A DNA stretch of 64,000 bases from Alcaligenes faecalis (GCF_041521385.1 NZ_CP168006.1:2521095-2585094); one strand, 5' to 3'; shown: positions 37,508 to 50,954, counted from the first letter of the stretch. Made by a program: numbers and translations. The notes: generated by a model not told the origin, from the letters alone.

Positions 37508-37552
37508 TCAGCCCTGGAGTTTTCACGTTTTGCTCACGCCTATTTATTCCCT

Positions 37553-38530
37553 ATGACGACGAGCGCAGGTCCCTCTTTGCCTTCGACGGCCCGTGAACAA
37601 GCGGTTCATTGGTTCGCGCGTGTGCGTCTGGGGCCATTATCGATAGAGGATCAGGCGGAGCTGGATGCATGGCTGGCGGCTTCACCGCAGCATCAAGCGC
37701 ATTTTCAGGAGCTGCAAAAAGCCTGGAACAAGCTGGATGAGCTGCCGGTCGATCGCCTGCGTCGTTTGACTCAAGAGCCGGCTGCCCTGCGAAAACAGCC
37801 TGTGCAGCGTTGGCGGCTGGCCTTTACGGCGATGGTTTTGTGTGCCGTGGTAGGAGGGGTGTGGCTTTGGCCTGCAGGTCCAGAACAGTCCTGGGCCGTC
37901 AGCACTACTGTTGCCCAACGACAGGAGCTGCGTTTACCCGATGATAGTGTTCTGACGGTTAACGCTCGTACAAAAATTAAGGTGGCTTATACCTCCAGCG
38001 AGCGGCGGGTTTATCTGGAGTCAGGGGAAATTCTGGCGGATGTGCGTCCCGATGCAGATCGTCCCTTTATTGTGGAAACCGAGCAGGCAAAAGTGCAGGT
38101 GTTAGGCACCCGCTTCAATGTGCGTAAACAGTCTGATCAAGTAGAGGTAGCGGTTGACCGGGGGAGAGTCCGTTTGTCAGCGGGACCCTGGTGGAACTCT
38201 CGTTCCGAGCGCCTGGGCGCTGGCCAGGCCGCACGTGTTACGGCACGCCAAGGATTGGAGTCTGTGCGCGAAGCGGATGTAGCTGCGCTGACAGCTTGGC
38301 AAAGTGGCCGTCTGGAGTTCGACAATGAACCTTTGGTACAGGTGCTGGAGCAGTTGTCGGCATATCTGGATGAACCTATACGCTTGGGTGATGCTCAGCT
38401 CGCGCAATTGCGCATATCCGGCACCTTGTCCATGAGCAAGCCACAAGAGGCCTTGCTGTTATTGGCGGATATTGCACCCGTCCAGATTCTGAATGTGGAA
38501 TCCAAGGGCTGGGTCATCAACCGTCGGTAA
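37553..38530 (+). CDS. fecR: FecR-family anti-sigma/sigma-regulator
   Basis: A 325-residue single-pass inner-membrane protein. The N-terminal cytoplasmic DUF4880 segment (AVHWFARVRLGPLSIEDQAE) contacts the sigma factor. One membrane helix follows at about residues 86-105. The periplasmic FecR domain contains LPDDSVLTVNARTKIKV and VLGTRFNVR. The end of the protein (LVQVLEQLSAYLDEPIRLGD) forms an STN-like module that contacts the receptor's signalling domain. Confidence 0.94.
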   Translation: MTTSAGPSLPSTAREQAVHWFARVRLGPLSIEDQAELDAWLAASPQHQAHFQELQKAWNKLDELPVDRLRRLTQEPAALRKQPVQRWRLAFTAMVLCAVVGGVWLWPAGPEQSWAVSTTVAQRQELRLPDDSVLTVNARTKIKVAYTSSERRVYLESGEILADVRPDADRPFIVETEQAKVQVLGTRFNVRKQSDQVEVAVDRGRVRLSAGPWWNSRSERLGAGQAARVTARQGLESVREADVAALTAWQSGRLEFDNEPLVQVLEQLSAYLDEPIRLGDAQLAQLRISGTLSMSKPQEALLLLADIAPVQILNVESKGWVINRR

Positions 38531-38649
38531 ATTCATTACGGAAAAATTCTTGCCCAGACGTCTTTAGACCAGGGAGGTGTGCTGGCGGCTGTAAACCGTT
38601 GGTGTATCTTGGTTTATAGATTCCGCGCAGGCAGAACCTGCCGGTAGGG

Positions 38650-41085
38650 ATGGATATCATCACCATGTCTGGTACTACACATAAGATCACTGTACACAAC
38701 CGTGCAGTCCGCCAATTGCCTCTTGGCCTTGGAGCCGTGTTATTGGGGCTGTGCCTGTCGGCCTTGACCGCGCCCGGCTATGCGCAATCGGGTGCGCCGC
38801 AGCAGGCCATCAGCTTGATGGCGCAGCCTTTGTCGTCGGCCTTGCGTGATCTGGGTCGTCAGTTCTCGGTGCAAATTGTGTATTTGCCTGCTACCGTGGC
38901 TGGCCGACAAAGTCCGGCCTTGTCAGGACAATTTACCCTGGATCAGGCCTTGAGCCGCTTGCTGGCTGGTACAGGGATACAGGTGCGCCGCTCGGGCAGC
39001 AATGTTTCGCTTAGCCTGGCTGATAGTGGCGATGCCACACCGCTGGAGCCGGTACGGGTTCATGCCTCCCGCTACGATGTGACCAGTGAAGGCAGTGGTT
39101 CCTATGCCGCTGCGGGGGCGACGATTGGTAAATCGCCTTTGTCACTGCGCGAGATTCCCCAATCTGTCTCTGTCATGACGCGCACACAAATGGACGAGCA
39201 AGGCTTTACGCGTGTGGCCGATGCGATCAACCATACGACAGGGATCAGCAGCAGCGGCTTTCCTGATACGGAAAGCTTCAATAGCCGTGGTTTTGCGGCC
39301 AGCCTGCAATACGATGGTGTGCCTGCTCAAGAAGGGGGAGCTCCTCATCTGGACTTAGCCGTTTACGATCGCATCGAGGTGCTACGTGGTCCGGCTGGTT
39401 TGCTGTCTGGAACCGCCGAGCCGGGCGGGGTGGTGAATCTTGTGCGTAAACGGCCCACACGTGAGTTGCGTTTCGAAGGGCAGGTGTCAGCCGGGAGCTG
39501 GAACAACTATCGGGCAGAGGCTGATCTGAGCGGTCCTTTGAACAAGGACGGCTCTCTGCGTGGACGTGTGGTGACGGCCTATCAGGATAAAGACCAGTAC
39601 TACCATCAAGGTAGCTCCAAACCGGCCACCTTGTATGGCGTGCTGGAGTATGACCTGACACCCGCCACGACCTTGGGTGTCACGGCGTTCTATAGCGAGC
39701 TGGATTTCCGTAATTTCAATGGCCTGGCACAGTTTGAGGATGGCAGTTTGCCTGATCGACGCAGCTTCCTGGGTCCAGCCCGTACCTCTAATCACGAGGT
39801 GTATGAGCTGGGCGCGGATTTGCAGCATCGTTTTGATAATGAGTGGGTGTTCAAGGCCAGTTATAGTCACAAGGAAAGTACGTACAAAGGCTTTAGCTCT
39901 TTTGCCTTGCAGCCTATTTCTTTGCAAACCGGATTGACCACTATGCAGGCAGGCCGGATTCACAATGAATTTACCTGGGACCAAGGGGATGTCAGCGTCA
40001 CAGGACCATTTAATTTGTTTGGGCGTGAGCATGCTTTGACCCTTGGTTTCAATGCGGCACGCAACAATACCAAGACCAGTTCCCGCTTTAGCCAATTCCC
40101 CGATTGGGATGTTCTGAATGACTTTGATTATGGCCCCCTGCTGGATCAGCCTATTTTGAATCAGAACCAGGACATTGTGACCCAGTCCGGCATTTATGCA
40201 TCCACACGCTTGAAGCTGCATGACCGGGTAACTGCGGTGCTGGGTGGCCGTTGGAGCAACTACGAAAGCAAGAGTCGTTCAGTGCGGCCAGAGACCAGTC
40301 CCTGGAATGTCAGCGATGCCAAAGCCAGTGGGGAATTTACGCCATTTGCAGGCCTGATTCTGGATGTGAATGACACTATTTCGCTCTACAGCAGCTATGC
40401 CGAAAGTTTTGTGCCACAGTCACAGCAGGACTACACCGGCAAGACACTGGATCCGCGCAAAGGCTGGCAGATTGAAGCCGGTGCCAAAGGTGAGTTTCTG
40501 GATGGTCGCCTGAATGGTTCCGTGGCGATTTATCGAATGCGTGATACCAATCGGGCAGTAACGGATACGGATCATATTGGTTGTGGTGGTAGCCCGACCG
40601 GGACGTGCTCTCGCGCGGCGGGTCTGGTGCAAAGCCAAGGCTGGGAAATGGAGCTGGTCGGTAATCTTGCCCCAGGCTGGGACTTGGGGGCGGGTTATAC
40701 CTATACGGATGTACGCTATCGTCGGGACTCGGTGCTGGAAAATGAAGGCCAGCGTTTCAATGCGAACCTTGTGCCCAAGCATTTATTCCGTCTTTGGACG
40801 CACTACCGCTTTCAGCCTCAGGATTGGGACGGCCGCTTGAATGGCTGGTCTGTGGGGGCGGGGGTACAAGCACAAAGCAATTTGTTCACCTCGGATGTAT
40901 ACCAGGGCGGTTATGCCACGGTATCCGCCAAAATTGGCTACAAGCCTAATGATCGCTGGGAGGCATCCCTGGCCGTCAATAATGTGTTCGACCGTCGTTA
41001 CCTCTCCAGCGTGGGTTACAGCACATTCCTGAATATTTATGGCGCACCGCGTAATGCGATGCTCAATCTTAAATATCGTTATTGA
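38650..41085 (+). CDS. TonB-dependent siderophore transducer receptor
   Basis: An 811-residue outer-membrane receptor. After the signal peptide (ending GYAQS, about residue 47) comes an STN signalling domain (about 52-110), which marks it as a transducer working with FecI/FecR. The plug contains IPQSVSVMTRTQMDEQG, LRGPAGLLSG and PGGVVNLVRKRP. A 22-strand barrel ends in aromatic residues (NLKYRY). The pattern fits the ferric-siderophore class (FhuE/FpvA-like). An ATG at 38665 is an alternative start; neither has a good ribosome-binding site. The particular siderophore cannot be told from sequence. Confidence 0.92.
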   Translation: MDIITMSGTTHKITVHNRAVRQLPLGLGAVLLGLCLSALTAPGYAQSGAPQQAISLMAQPLSSALRDLGRQFSVQIVYLPATVAGRQSPALSGQFTLDQALSRLLAGTGIQVRRSGSNVSLSLADSGDATPLEPVRVHASRYDVTSEGSGSYAAAGATIGKSPLSLREIPQSVSVMTRTQMDEQGFTRVADAINHTTGISSSGFPDTESFNSRGFAASLQYDGVPAQEGGAPHLDLAVYDRIEVLRGPAGLLSGTAEPGGVVNLVRKRPTRELRFEGQVSAGSWNNYRAEADLSGPLNKDGSLRGRVVTAYQDKDQYYHQGSSKPATLYGVLEYDLTPATTLGVTAFYSELDFRNFNGLAQFEDGSLPDRRSFLGPARTSNHEVYELGADLQHRFDNEWVFKASYSHKESTYKGFSSFALQPISLQTGLTTMQAGRIHNEFTWDQGDVSVTGPFNLFGREHALTLGFNAARNNTKTSSRFSQFPDWDVLNDFDYGPLLDQPILNQNQDIVTQSGIYASTRLKLHDRVTAVLGGRWSNYESKSRSVRPETSPWNVSDAKASGEFTPFAGLILDVNDTISLYSSYAESFVPQSQQDYTGKTLDPRKGWQIEAGAKGEFLDGRLNGSVAIYRMRDTNRAVTDTDHIGCGGSPTGTCSRAAGLVQSQGWEMELVGNLAPGWDLGAGYTYTDVRYRRDSVLENEGQRFNANLVPKHLFRLWTHYRFQPQDWDGRLNGWSVGAGVQAQSNLFTSDVYQGGYATVSAKIGYKPNDRWEASLAVNNVFDRRYLSSVGYSTFLNIYGAPRNAMLNLKYRY

Positions 41086-41103
41086 TCAGGAAAGCGCGTC
41101 GCT

Positions 41104-41895
41104 TCAGCTTCCGCTCCATTGCGGCGCGCGTTTTTCGATAAAGGCGTCTATACCTTCGCAGGCATCGTGGCTCATCATATTGTCAGCCATGACCTGGCCG
41201 GCGTAGTCGTAGGCTTGTTCAATAGCCAGGCTGCGCTGGCGGTAGAACATGGCCTTGCCTGCACGGACGGCAACCGGACTCTTGGCCATGATGCTGTCGG
41301 CCAGTTTCTGTACGGTTTGATCCAGTTGGTCTTCGGCTACGGCGTAATTGATTAACCCCAACTCTTGAGCACGTTGGGCGCTGATGAATTCGCCTGTCAT
41401 CAGCATTTCCATGGCGGCCTTGGGTGGCACACAGCGAGACAGGGCAACAGCGGGGGTGGAGCAGAACAGGCCGACATTAATGCCGGAAACCGCAAAGCGG
41501 GTGGACTCGGTGGCTACAGCGATATCGCAGGTAGCAACCAACTGACAGCCCGCTGCGGTGGCCAGCCCTTGCACACGGGCAATCACCGGCACGGGCAAGG
41601 CCAGCACAGCTTGCATGACGCGGCTGCAGCGGCTGAACAGATCCCGGTAGTAGTTGTGTTCGGGCTTGGAGCGCATCTGTTTCAGATCGTGCCCGGCACA
41701 AAAGGCCTTGCCTTCCGCCTGAATGATGACGCACTGCAAGCCAGGGTCCTTGGCCAGCTTGTCCAGAATGTGTTGTAAAGAGTCCAATACTTCTTCAGAT
41801 AGCGCGTTGTACTTGGCGGGCCGGTTCAAGGTGATGCGGGCCAGTCCCTGATGCTGTTCCAGTAGGACGGGATCGGCGAGGTGCTCGTGTGACAT
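41104..41895 (-). CDS. Enoyl-CoA hydratase/isomerase family protein (ECHDC3-like)
   Basis: A 263-residue crotonase-fold protein. Oxyanion-hole segments are AFCAGHDLKQM and GLATAAGCQLVATCDIA; ITLNRPAKYNALSEEV is the family opening. The typical catalytic glutamate pair is not obvious in the expected positions (INVGLFCSTPAVALSR), as in the ECHDC3 subgroup, so the hydratase activity is uncertain. The start at 41895 follows GGAGACTTGC. It is convergent with the receptor gene and divergent from lipA, and has no evident link to iron uptake. Confidence 0.87.
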   Translation of the reverse strand: MSHEHLADPVLLEQHQGLARITLNRPAKYNALSEEVLDSLQHILDKLAKDPGLQCVIIQAEGKAFCAGHDLKQMRSKPEHNYYRDLFSRCSRVMQAVLALPVPVIARVQGLATAAGCQLVATCDIAVATESTRFAVSGINVGLFCSTPAVALSRCVPPKAAMEMLMTGEFISAQRAQELGLINYAVAEDQLDQTVQKLADSIMAKSPVAVRAGKAMFYRQRSLAIEQAYDYAGQVMADNMMSHDACEGIDAFIEKRAPQWSGS

Positions 41896-41960
41896 GCAAG
41901 TCTCCGTACTTATAGTATGTGCAGGTTTTATTTTCGGGTGTTGCTGCATCGTTAAGTCGA

Positions 41961-41977
41961 CCTCTATATTAGAGAGG
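41961..41977. repeat. CCTCTATATTAGAGAGG palindrome
   Basis: A near-perfect AT-centred palindrome with CCTCT/AGAGG arms in the 199-base divergent region between the hydratase gene and lipA. Similar elements recur at 43175-43188 and three times at 44689-44779. Confidence 0.55.
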
Positions 41978-42094
41978 TCCAGCACAAACTATCGCCCTTG
42001 TTCTAGGCGCTTGTAAAGCGAAGGGGCTACAATTGACCACTGCGCCCATCGTTTAGTGATGTTGCCCGCACGCTGTTTTTCTATTTAGACGCCT

Positions 42095-43099
42095 ATGACC
42101 ACCCCTACAGATACGTCCGTCGATTCCAAACCTACTGTGCGCCCTCGCGTTGTCGACTACGACGCAACGCAAAAGCAGAAGGCCGAGGCCAAGACCTCGC
42201 GCATTCCCATTAAGGTCGTGCAGGCAGAGCGTTTGAAAAAGCCTGATTGGATTCGGGTGAAGGCGGCTGCACCGAACTCCCGTTTCTACGAGATCAAGGA
42301 AACACTGCGTGAGCACAAGCTGTTTTCGGTGTGTGAAGAGGCCTCCTGTCCCAATATCGGGGAGTGCTTTGGCAAGGGCACGGCCACCTTCATGATCATG
42401 GGTGACAAGTGCACACGTCGTTGCCCATTTTGTGATGTGGGCCATGGTCGTCCCGACCCACTGGATGAGAACGAGCCCGTCAATCTGGCCAAGGCGATTG
42501 GTGCCATGAAGTTGTCCTACGTGGTGATTACCTCCGTAGACCGTGACGATTTGCGTGATGGTGGTGCTGCCCACTTTGTGGAATGTATCCGTCAGGTGCG
42601 CGAGCATTCGCCCACCACCACCATTGAAGTGTTGGTGCCAGACTTTCGTGCACGCCTGGACCGTGCCTTAGGCATCCTGAATGCCTGCCCGCCTGATGTA
42701 ATGAACCACAACCTGGAAACTGTGCCTCGTTTGTACAAGCAGGCGCGTCCGGGTTCGGATTACCACCACTCTTTGAAACTGCTGCAAGAGTTCAAGAAGC
42801 TGCATCCAAACATTCCAACCAAATCCGGTTTGATGGTTGGCTTGGGTGAAACCAACGAAGAGATTCTGGAAGTGATGCGCGATATGCGTGCTCACGACAT
42901 TGATATGCTGACCATTGGCCAGTATCTGCAACCTTCCGGCCACCACTTGCCCGTGATGCGTTATGTGACGCCTGACGAGTTCTTGATGTTTGAACGCGAA
43001 GCCTATGCAATGGGCTTTACCCATGCCGCCGTTGGCGCCATGGTGCGTTCGTCCTATCACGCTGATCAGCAAGCGCACGCTGCCGGTGTGCAGCCCTAA
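42095..43099 (+). CDS. lipA: Lipoyl synthase
   Basis: A 334-residue radical-SAM enzyme that inserts two sulfurs into protein-bound octanoate. The auxiliary-cluster motif [12 protein letters not shown] and the radical-SAM motif [13 protein letters not shown] are both intact, as is the C-terminal [11 protein letters not shown] serine motif that ligates the auxiliary cluster. The first 50 residues are a poorly conserved basic extension. It ends in a strong terminator. Its usual operon partner lipB is 5.2 kb upstream. Confidence 0.96.
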   Translation: MTTPTDTSVDSKPTVRPRVVDYDATQKQKAEAKTSRIPIKVVQAERLKKPDWIRVKAAAPNSRFYEIKETLREHKLFSVCEEASCPNIGECFGKGTATFMIMGDKCTRRCPFCDVGHGRPDPLDENEPVNLAKAIGAMKLSYVVITSVDRDDLRDGGAAHFVECIRQVREHSPTTTIEVLVPDFRARLDRALGILNACPPDVMNHNLETVPRLYKQARPGSDYHHSLKLLQEFKKLHPNIPTKSGLMVGLGETNEEILEVMRDMRAHDIDMLTIGQYLQPSGHHLPVMRYVTPDEFLMFEREAYAMGFTHAAVGAMVRSSYHADQQAHAAGVQP

Positions 43100-43137
43100 T
43101 GATGGGGTGAGGTGCTATAGAACGCTGCTTTTATCTG

Positions 43138-43168
43138 AAAAACCCGGTTGTTGGCCGGGTTTTTTTTA
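43138..43168 (+). terminator. Rho-independent terminator after lipA
   Basis: AACCCGG (43141-43147) pairs with CCGGGTT (43155-43161) and runs straight into eight T. It lies about 40 bases after the lipA stop. Confidence 0.88.
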
Positions 43169-43434
43169 TGTCTGCTCTTATAGAGAGGCTTGTTGGGTTA
43201 GGTTTTGTTCAGTCGGCCAGACTATATCCACCAACCACGCTGGGCTATCTCGTTGCTGTTTTACTATTTGATCCGGTGCAGCGTGGAGTGAGGTGAGTGG
43301 GCGAGGAGTTCGTGTCTGTTGAGCTATTTGCCTATTCCTGCTTGCTGCGATGAGAGTATGTTGAGCGATGGTCAAAATTAAAGGGCCGTAATCGACCCCT
43401 TGGAATTTTTCTTGAATAGGTGCTTGATCGTTTT
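43169..43434. other. Intergenic region without recognised gene
   Basis: Between the lipA terminator and the end of the hypothetical gene on the minus strand I see no convincing coding sequence. The one open frame (43178-43375, minus) has no ribosome-binding site and unremarkable composition. The only structured element is CTCTTATAGAGAGG (43175-43188), a member of the TATA-palindrome set. Confidence 0.5.
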
Positions 43435-43788
43435 TCAGCTAGAAGCTGGAGGCTCCACTGCATCGCTCTGCGTCAGGGCGCGGGTCGACAAACGCTCTAT
43501 ATAAGGTTCCAGGGCTTTGTCATAGTCTTCGACGCCCAAGTACCAGGCTGTCAGGCCTTTGCTGTCTTGTTTGAGATCAGTCCAGCAGAATAAAGAGCGG
43601 TCAAAAGAGTCCTTGATGGTCTCATTAACAAACTTGAACAGTTCATCTAGCAAGGGAAGGCTGGTCAAGGGTACGGCGAACGGCGTTTCCCCCTGGAATT
43701 GCCAGCTATATTGTTCGAGCAGTTCGTTCGACCAAATAGCATGTTGTTCTGCAGAGCTTAATTCTGGATTAGCGGGGCTTAAAGGCAT
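43435..43788 (-). CDS. Hypothetical protein downstream of ung
   Basis: A 117-residue acidic protein that I do not recognise. It is soluble, with no signal peptide or membrane helix. Leucine- and glutamate-rich helical stretches (SLPLLDELFKFVNETIKD, DYDKALEPYIERL) and several tryptophans suggest a compact all-alpha fold. It is 30 bases downstream of ung on the same strand, so probably cotranscribed; that alone does not show a DNA-repair role. Confidence 0.65.
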   Translation of the reverse strand: MPLSPANPELSSAEQHAIWSNELLEQYSWQFQGETPFAVPLTSLPLLDELFKFVNETIKDSFDRSLFCWTDLKQDSKGLTAWYLGVEDYDKALEPYIERLSTRALTQSDAVEPPASS

Positions 43789-43818
43789 GGTTCAGGATCA
43801 GGTAAGGGGAACGGATGG

Positions 43819-44622
43819 TTAAGCGCCAGTGGCAAACCATTGGATGGGGGCGGCGCCTTGCTCTTTGAGCCACTCATTGGCCTGCTGGAAATGACCGCAA
43901 CCAATAAAAGGCACAGGGGGCCGGCGCGCAGCCAAGGGGGAAGGGTGATTGGCCTTTAAAATCAGATAAGGATGCTGGGAATGATGCTGAATCAAGGCCT
44001 CTTTGGCTTGGGCGTGCGCACCCCACAACATATAAACAATAGGGCGGGTGCTTTGCTGGGCCAGGTTCATCAGCAGGGAGTCAGTAATCTGTTCCCAACC
44101 TTTTTTGGCATGAGACGCAGGCAAACCATCTTCTACCGTTAGCGACGTATTCAACAGCAAGACACCTTGTCGGCCCCAGTTGCTCAGATCATGACTACTG
44201 GGTGACGCTGTGTCGGGATATTCCAGTTCCAGCTCTTTAAAGATGTTGCGCAGACTGGGCGGGGCCGGGCAGGTGTCAGGCACAGAAAATGACAGGCCCT
44301 GTGCTTGATTGGGACCGTGATAAGGATCCTGGCCCAGAATCACTACGCTGACTTTCTGCAATGGCAGCAGTTCCAGTGCGCGGAAAGGGGCGGCCGGGTA
44401 AATAGAGGCGCCATCCTGGCACTCCTTGTCCAACCACTTGGCTAGAGTTGCCAGTATGTCTTGCAGTTCCGGGCGATCCAATGTGGCACGCCAGTCGCTG
44501 GGAAGGCGGGCAGCTTGCGTCAGGATGTTCTCGGTCAGGAGATTGCCGGAGAGTATTTCTTCGCCAATCAGGCTGAGCTGTGCCGCAGGGGCTTGAGAAG
44601 ATGAGCGGGCCATAGTCTGCAT
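43819..44622 (-). CDS. ung: Uracil-DNA glycosylase (family 1)
   Basis: A 267-residue enzyme that excises uracil from DNA. The water-activating motif is GQDPYHG (D99) and the minor-groove loop is HPSPLAARR (H226); LLLNTSLTVE and GVLLLN also match. The N-terminal 50 residues exceed the E. coli enzyme and are not conserved. The ATG at 44622 is used; another three codons later is possible. Upstream lies a cluster of TATA-centred palindromes. Confidence 0.95.
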   Translation of the reverse strand: MQTMARSSSQAPAAQLSLIGEEILSGNLLTENILTQAARLPSDWRATLDRPELQDILATLAKWLDKECQDGASIYPAAPFRALELLPLQKVSVVILGQDPYHGPNQAQGLSFSVPDTCPAPPSLRNIFKELELEYPDTASPSSHDLSNWGRQGVLLLNTSLTVEDGLPASHAKKGWEQITDSLLMNLAQQSTRPIVYMLWGAHAQAKEALIQHHSQHPYLILKANHPSPLAARRPPVPFIGCGHFQQANEWLKEQGAAPIQWFATGA

Positions 44623-44688
44623 ACAGAGTTATTTGTCCGCCTATTGTAATAGGGGGCGATGTGGCTTACCTATCTGCCTGGATGGAGT

Positions 44689-44779
44689 CTCTCTATATAG
44701 GGAGGAGTTTGTCGGTCAAAAGTAGGGCGATTGGTATGCCTCTATATAGAGAGGGATGATCCGCTCTATATATAAAGCG
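44689..44779. repeat. Cluster of three TATATA-centred palindromes upstream of ung
   Basis: CTCTCTATATAGGGAG (44689-44704), CCTCTATATAGAGAGG (44739-44754) and CGCTCTATATATAAAGCG (44762-44779). The middle copy is a perfect 16-base palindrome. Centres are 49 and 25 bases apart. They differ from the NrdR boxes at 60 kb in having CTC/GAG arms and a shorter core. They lie 67-157 bases upstream of the ung start, possibly as regulator sites. I know no factor for them. Confidence 0.6.
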
Positions 44780-44866
44780 TTGCAGACCCGGTTCTAGATT
44801 AACGACTCATACTGAGGGCCGGGTCTTTGTTCAGCCTCCCCCAAGATCGCAACTGCATTCTCATCT

Positions 44867-44892
44867 TGTCTGTCTGTCTGTCTGTCTGTCTG
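44867..44892. repeat. Tetranucleotide tandem repeat (TGTC) x 6.5
   Basis: Six and a half perfect copies of TGTC in the long non-coding stretch between ung and the rRNA operon. No convincing gene spans it. Confidence 0.9.
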
Positions 44893-44971
44893 CGAAGTGC
44901 TCTGGGTTTGGGGCTTTAGTGCAAAACAGGAGGATCGAGGCTGGGTTGGAGAGAAAAAGCCCAGAATCTAC

Positions 44972-45013
44972 GTGCTTTGTGCTTTGTGCTTTGTGCTTTG
45001 TGCTTTGTGCTTT
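44972..45013. repeat. Heptanucleotide tandem repeat (GTGCTTT) x 6
   Basis: Six perfect copies of GTGCTTT, 80 bases from the TGTC array. Small open frames cross it in both directions but they are products of the repeat (alternating Cys-Ala-Leu or Lys-His-Lys-Ala) and lack supporting signals. The array could vary in copy number by slippage. Confidence 0.9.
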
Positions 45014-45188
45014 GTATTGGGGAGTTTTGGTCTTTCATCCCCCGGTGCTGGCATTCGATTTGCACCGGACGAGATATACGCATATTAGTATCATTTGGTT
45101 TCATTTGAAATTATCTATATAGAACAATCATCTAAATTAGGCTTGGTTGTAATTTGCCTCTTTTTTATGAAATATTTAGGTGGAAAAC

Positions 45189-45386
45189 TTGCAAAGCCAA
45201 ATTTCATCGTGCTATAGTTCTTTTCTCGCTGCAGCACACACAGGTTTTCTGAGGCGCCGCAGAGAGTAGTTAGACAAGTTTCATCGCCTTGGCCAAGAGG
45301 CCCGCACCGAAGCTTGAATGACTGGTCAGGTAACTGACACGGTGTAAAACCCGGAGCTTGACAAATCAGAAAATTCTGTGTTAAAG
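45189..45386 (+). promoter_or_regulatory. Candidate distal promoters of the rRNA operon
   Basis: TTGCAA (45189-45194) with TATAGT (45213-45218), spacer 18, is one plausible promoter. TTGACA (45358-45363) with a weak -10 near TTAAAG (45381-45386), spacer 17, is another. Tandem promoters are usual for rRNA operons. The 140 bases between them contain no recognised gene, though a small RNA is not excluded. Confidence 0.4.
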
Positions 45387-45590
45387 TTCTAGGTTCTGCT
45401 CCAGAGAATGCAACGTTAAGTTTTTAGCTGTTTTGAAGGTTGAGACAGTTTTGAAAATTTACCCTTGTTTGTGAAGTTGGATGGTTAGCCTTTTAGGTTG
45501 ATTGTTCGCCAGGTAGGACAGAACGAAAATTCTGGTTTAAGCGGGACGAGTTAGACGGTTTTAAACTTTCTAGCTTCTTCAAAAAAACGC

Positions 45591-45619
45591 TTGACACACT
45601 GCCTGATTTGCTTCATAAT
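45591..45619 (+). promoter_or_regulatory. Main rRNA operon promoter
   Basis: A consensus TTGACA at 45591-45596, a 17-base spacer and CATAAT at 45614-45619. An A/T-rich tract upstream (including seven A) resembles an UP element. It lies about 275 bases ahead of mature 16S and before boxA. Confidence 0.8.
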
Positions 45620-45710
45620 CTCGTTTCTCTGCTGCTAACACAGCAAGGCACGAAGCACTAAACGCAACGAGCCAGCCGGGTTAGTCAGTGGAACGACAGG
45701 CAACTGTCAC

Positions 45711-45725
45711 TGCTCTTTAACAATT
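45711..45725 (+). promoter_or_regulatory. rRNA antitermination boxA (leader)
   Basis: TGCTCTTTAACAATT is the boxA element bound by NusB/NusE, in the leader ahead of 16S. The same sequence recurs at 47837-47851. Confidence 0.88.
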
Positions 45726-45896
45726 AACAGCCGATAAGTGTGGGCGCTTGGAATGAGCGAGTCGAACCCTTCGGGGATCGCCACAAGTTTGTATCAAGTG
45801 CTCACAAACGAAAGATGAAGAATTACCTTGTGTAACTCTGAATTTTTCTTTGAGACACAATCGGTCTTGTCGCAAGACGGGACAACCACAGAGATT

Positions 45897-47436
<1,540 letters not shown>

Positions 47437-47528
47437 AGAGCGAATGGCTCGCAAAGCGAAAGCGTCCACACTTATTGGCTGTTAGTTCATGTCATGACCA
47501 TTGAAGGTATCGCCCACTGGTGATAGAT

Positions 47529-47605
47529 GGGTCAGTAGCTCAGTCGGTTAGAGCACCGTCTTGATAAGGCGGGGGTCGTTGGTTCGATTCCAACTTGACC
47601 CACCA
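47529..47605 (+). tRNA. ileT: tRNA-Ile (GAT)
   Basis: A 77-base cloverleaf with acceptor GGGTCAG/TTGACCC, anticodon loop TTGATAA (anticodon GAT at 47563-47565), T-loop TTCGATT and encoded CCA. It lies in the 16S-23S spacer as in most proteobacteria. Confidence 0.97.
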
Positions 47606-47618
47606 ACGATTACTTCGG

Positions 47619-47694
47619 GGGGGATTAGCTCAGCTGGGAGAGCACCTGCTTTGCAAGCAGGGGGTCGTCGGTTCGATCCCGTCATCCTCCACCA
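47619..47694 (+). tRNA. alaT: tRNA-Ala (TGC)
   Basis: A 76-base cloverleaf with acceptor GGGGGAT/ATCCTCC, anticodon loop TTTGCAA (anticodon TGC at 47652-47654), T-loop TTCGATC and encoded CCA. It follows tRNA-Ile after 13 bases. Confidence 0.97.
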
Positions 47695-47836
47695 CCGCTT
47701 TTATGGGGGTGGTCGATATAGCAAGGTTCATGACAGAGTATAGGGCACAGGACAACAACGGTTGGCCTGGCGCGAGATTCAACGAAGAGTGTTCTTTGTA
47801 AAGAATACTGCTCGTTGGGTTATGCAACCCACGAAT

Positions 47837-47851
47837 TGCTCTTTAACAATT
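47837..47851 (+). promoter_or_regulatory. rRNA antitermination boxA (spacer)
   Basis: TGCTCTTTAACAATT again, between tRNA-Ala and 23S, where a second boxA is expected to keep the antitermination complex active. Confidence 0.88.
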
Positions 47852-48070
47852 AGGAAGAAGCACAACGAAGGTGTGTTGTCTCATAAACGCAAGACGATTA
47901 GTCGACTTGTGATGACAATACACGGGTTGTGATTGCAACAGAACAAATTATGTTCAACGAAAGTTCTCAAAAATATAGACGTTGTTCAATCTTCGGATTG
48001 GATAACAGCTAAGGATTGATGAACGGCAACAACGTATACTCATATTCCTATAACAGCATCAAGCGTTATA

Positions 48071-50954
<2,884 letters not shown>

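Noticed and set aside
36906..42094. The iron cassette as a mobile element
   Set aside because: No transposase, integrase, tRNA target or flanking direct repeats visible; recorded only as an unusual gene arrangement.
44897..45122. Small frames encoding Cys-Ala-Leu or Lys-His-Lys repeats
   Set aside because: They are translations of the GTGCTTT array in several phases; no start signal or conserved flank.
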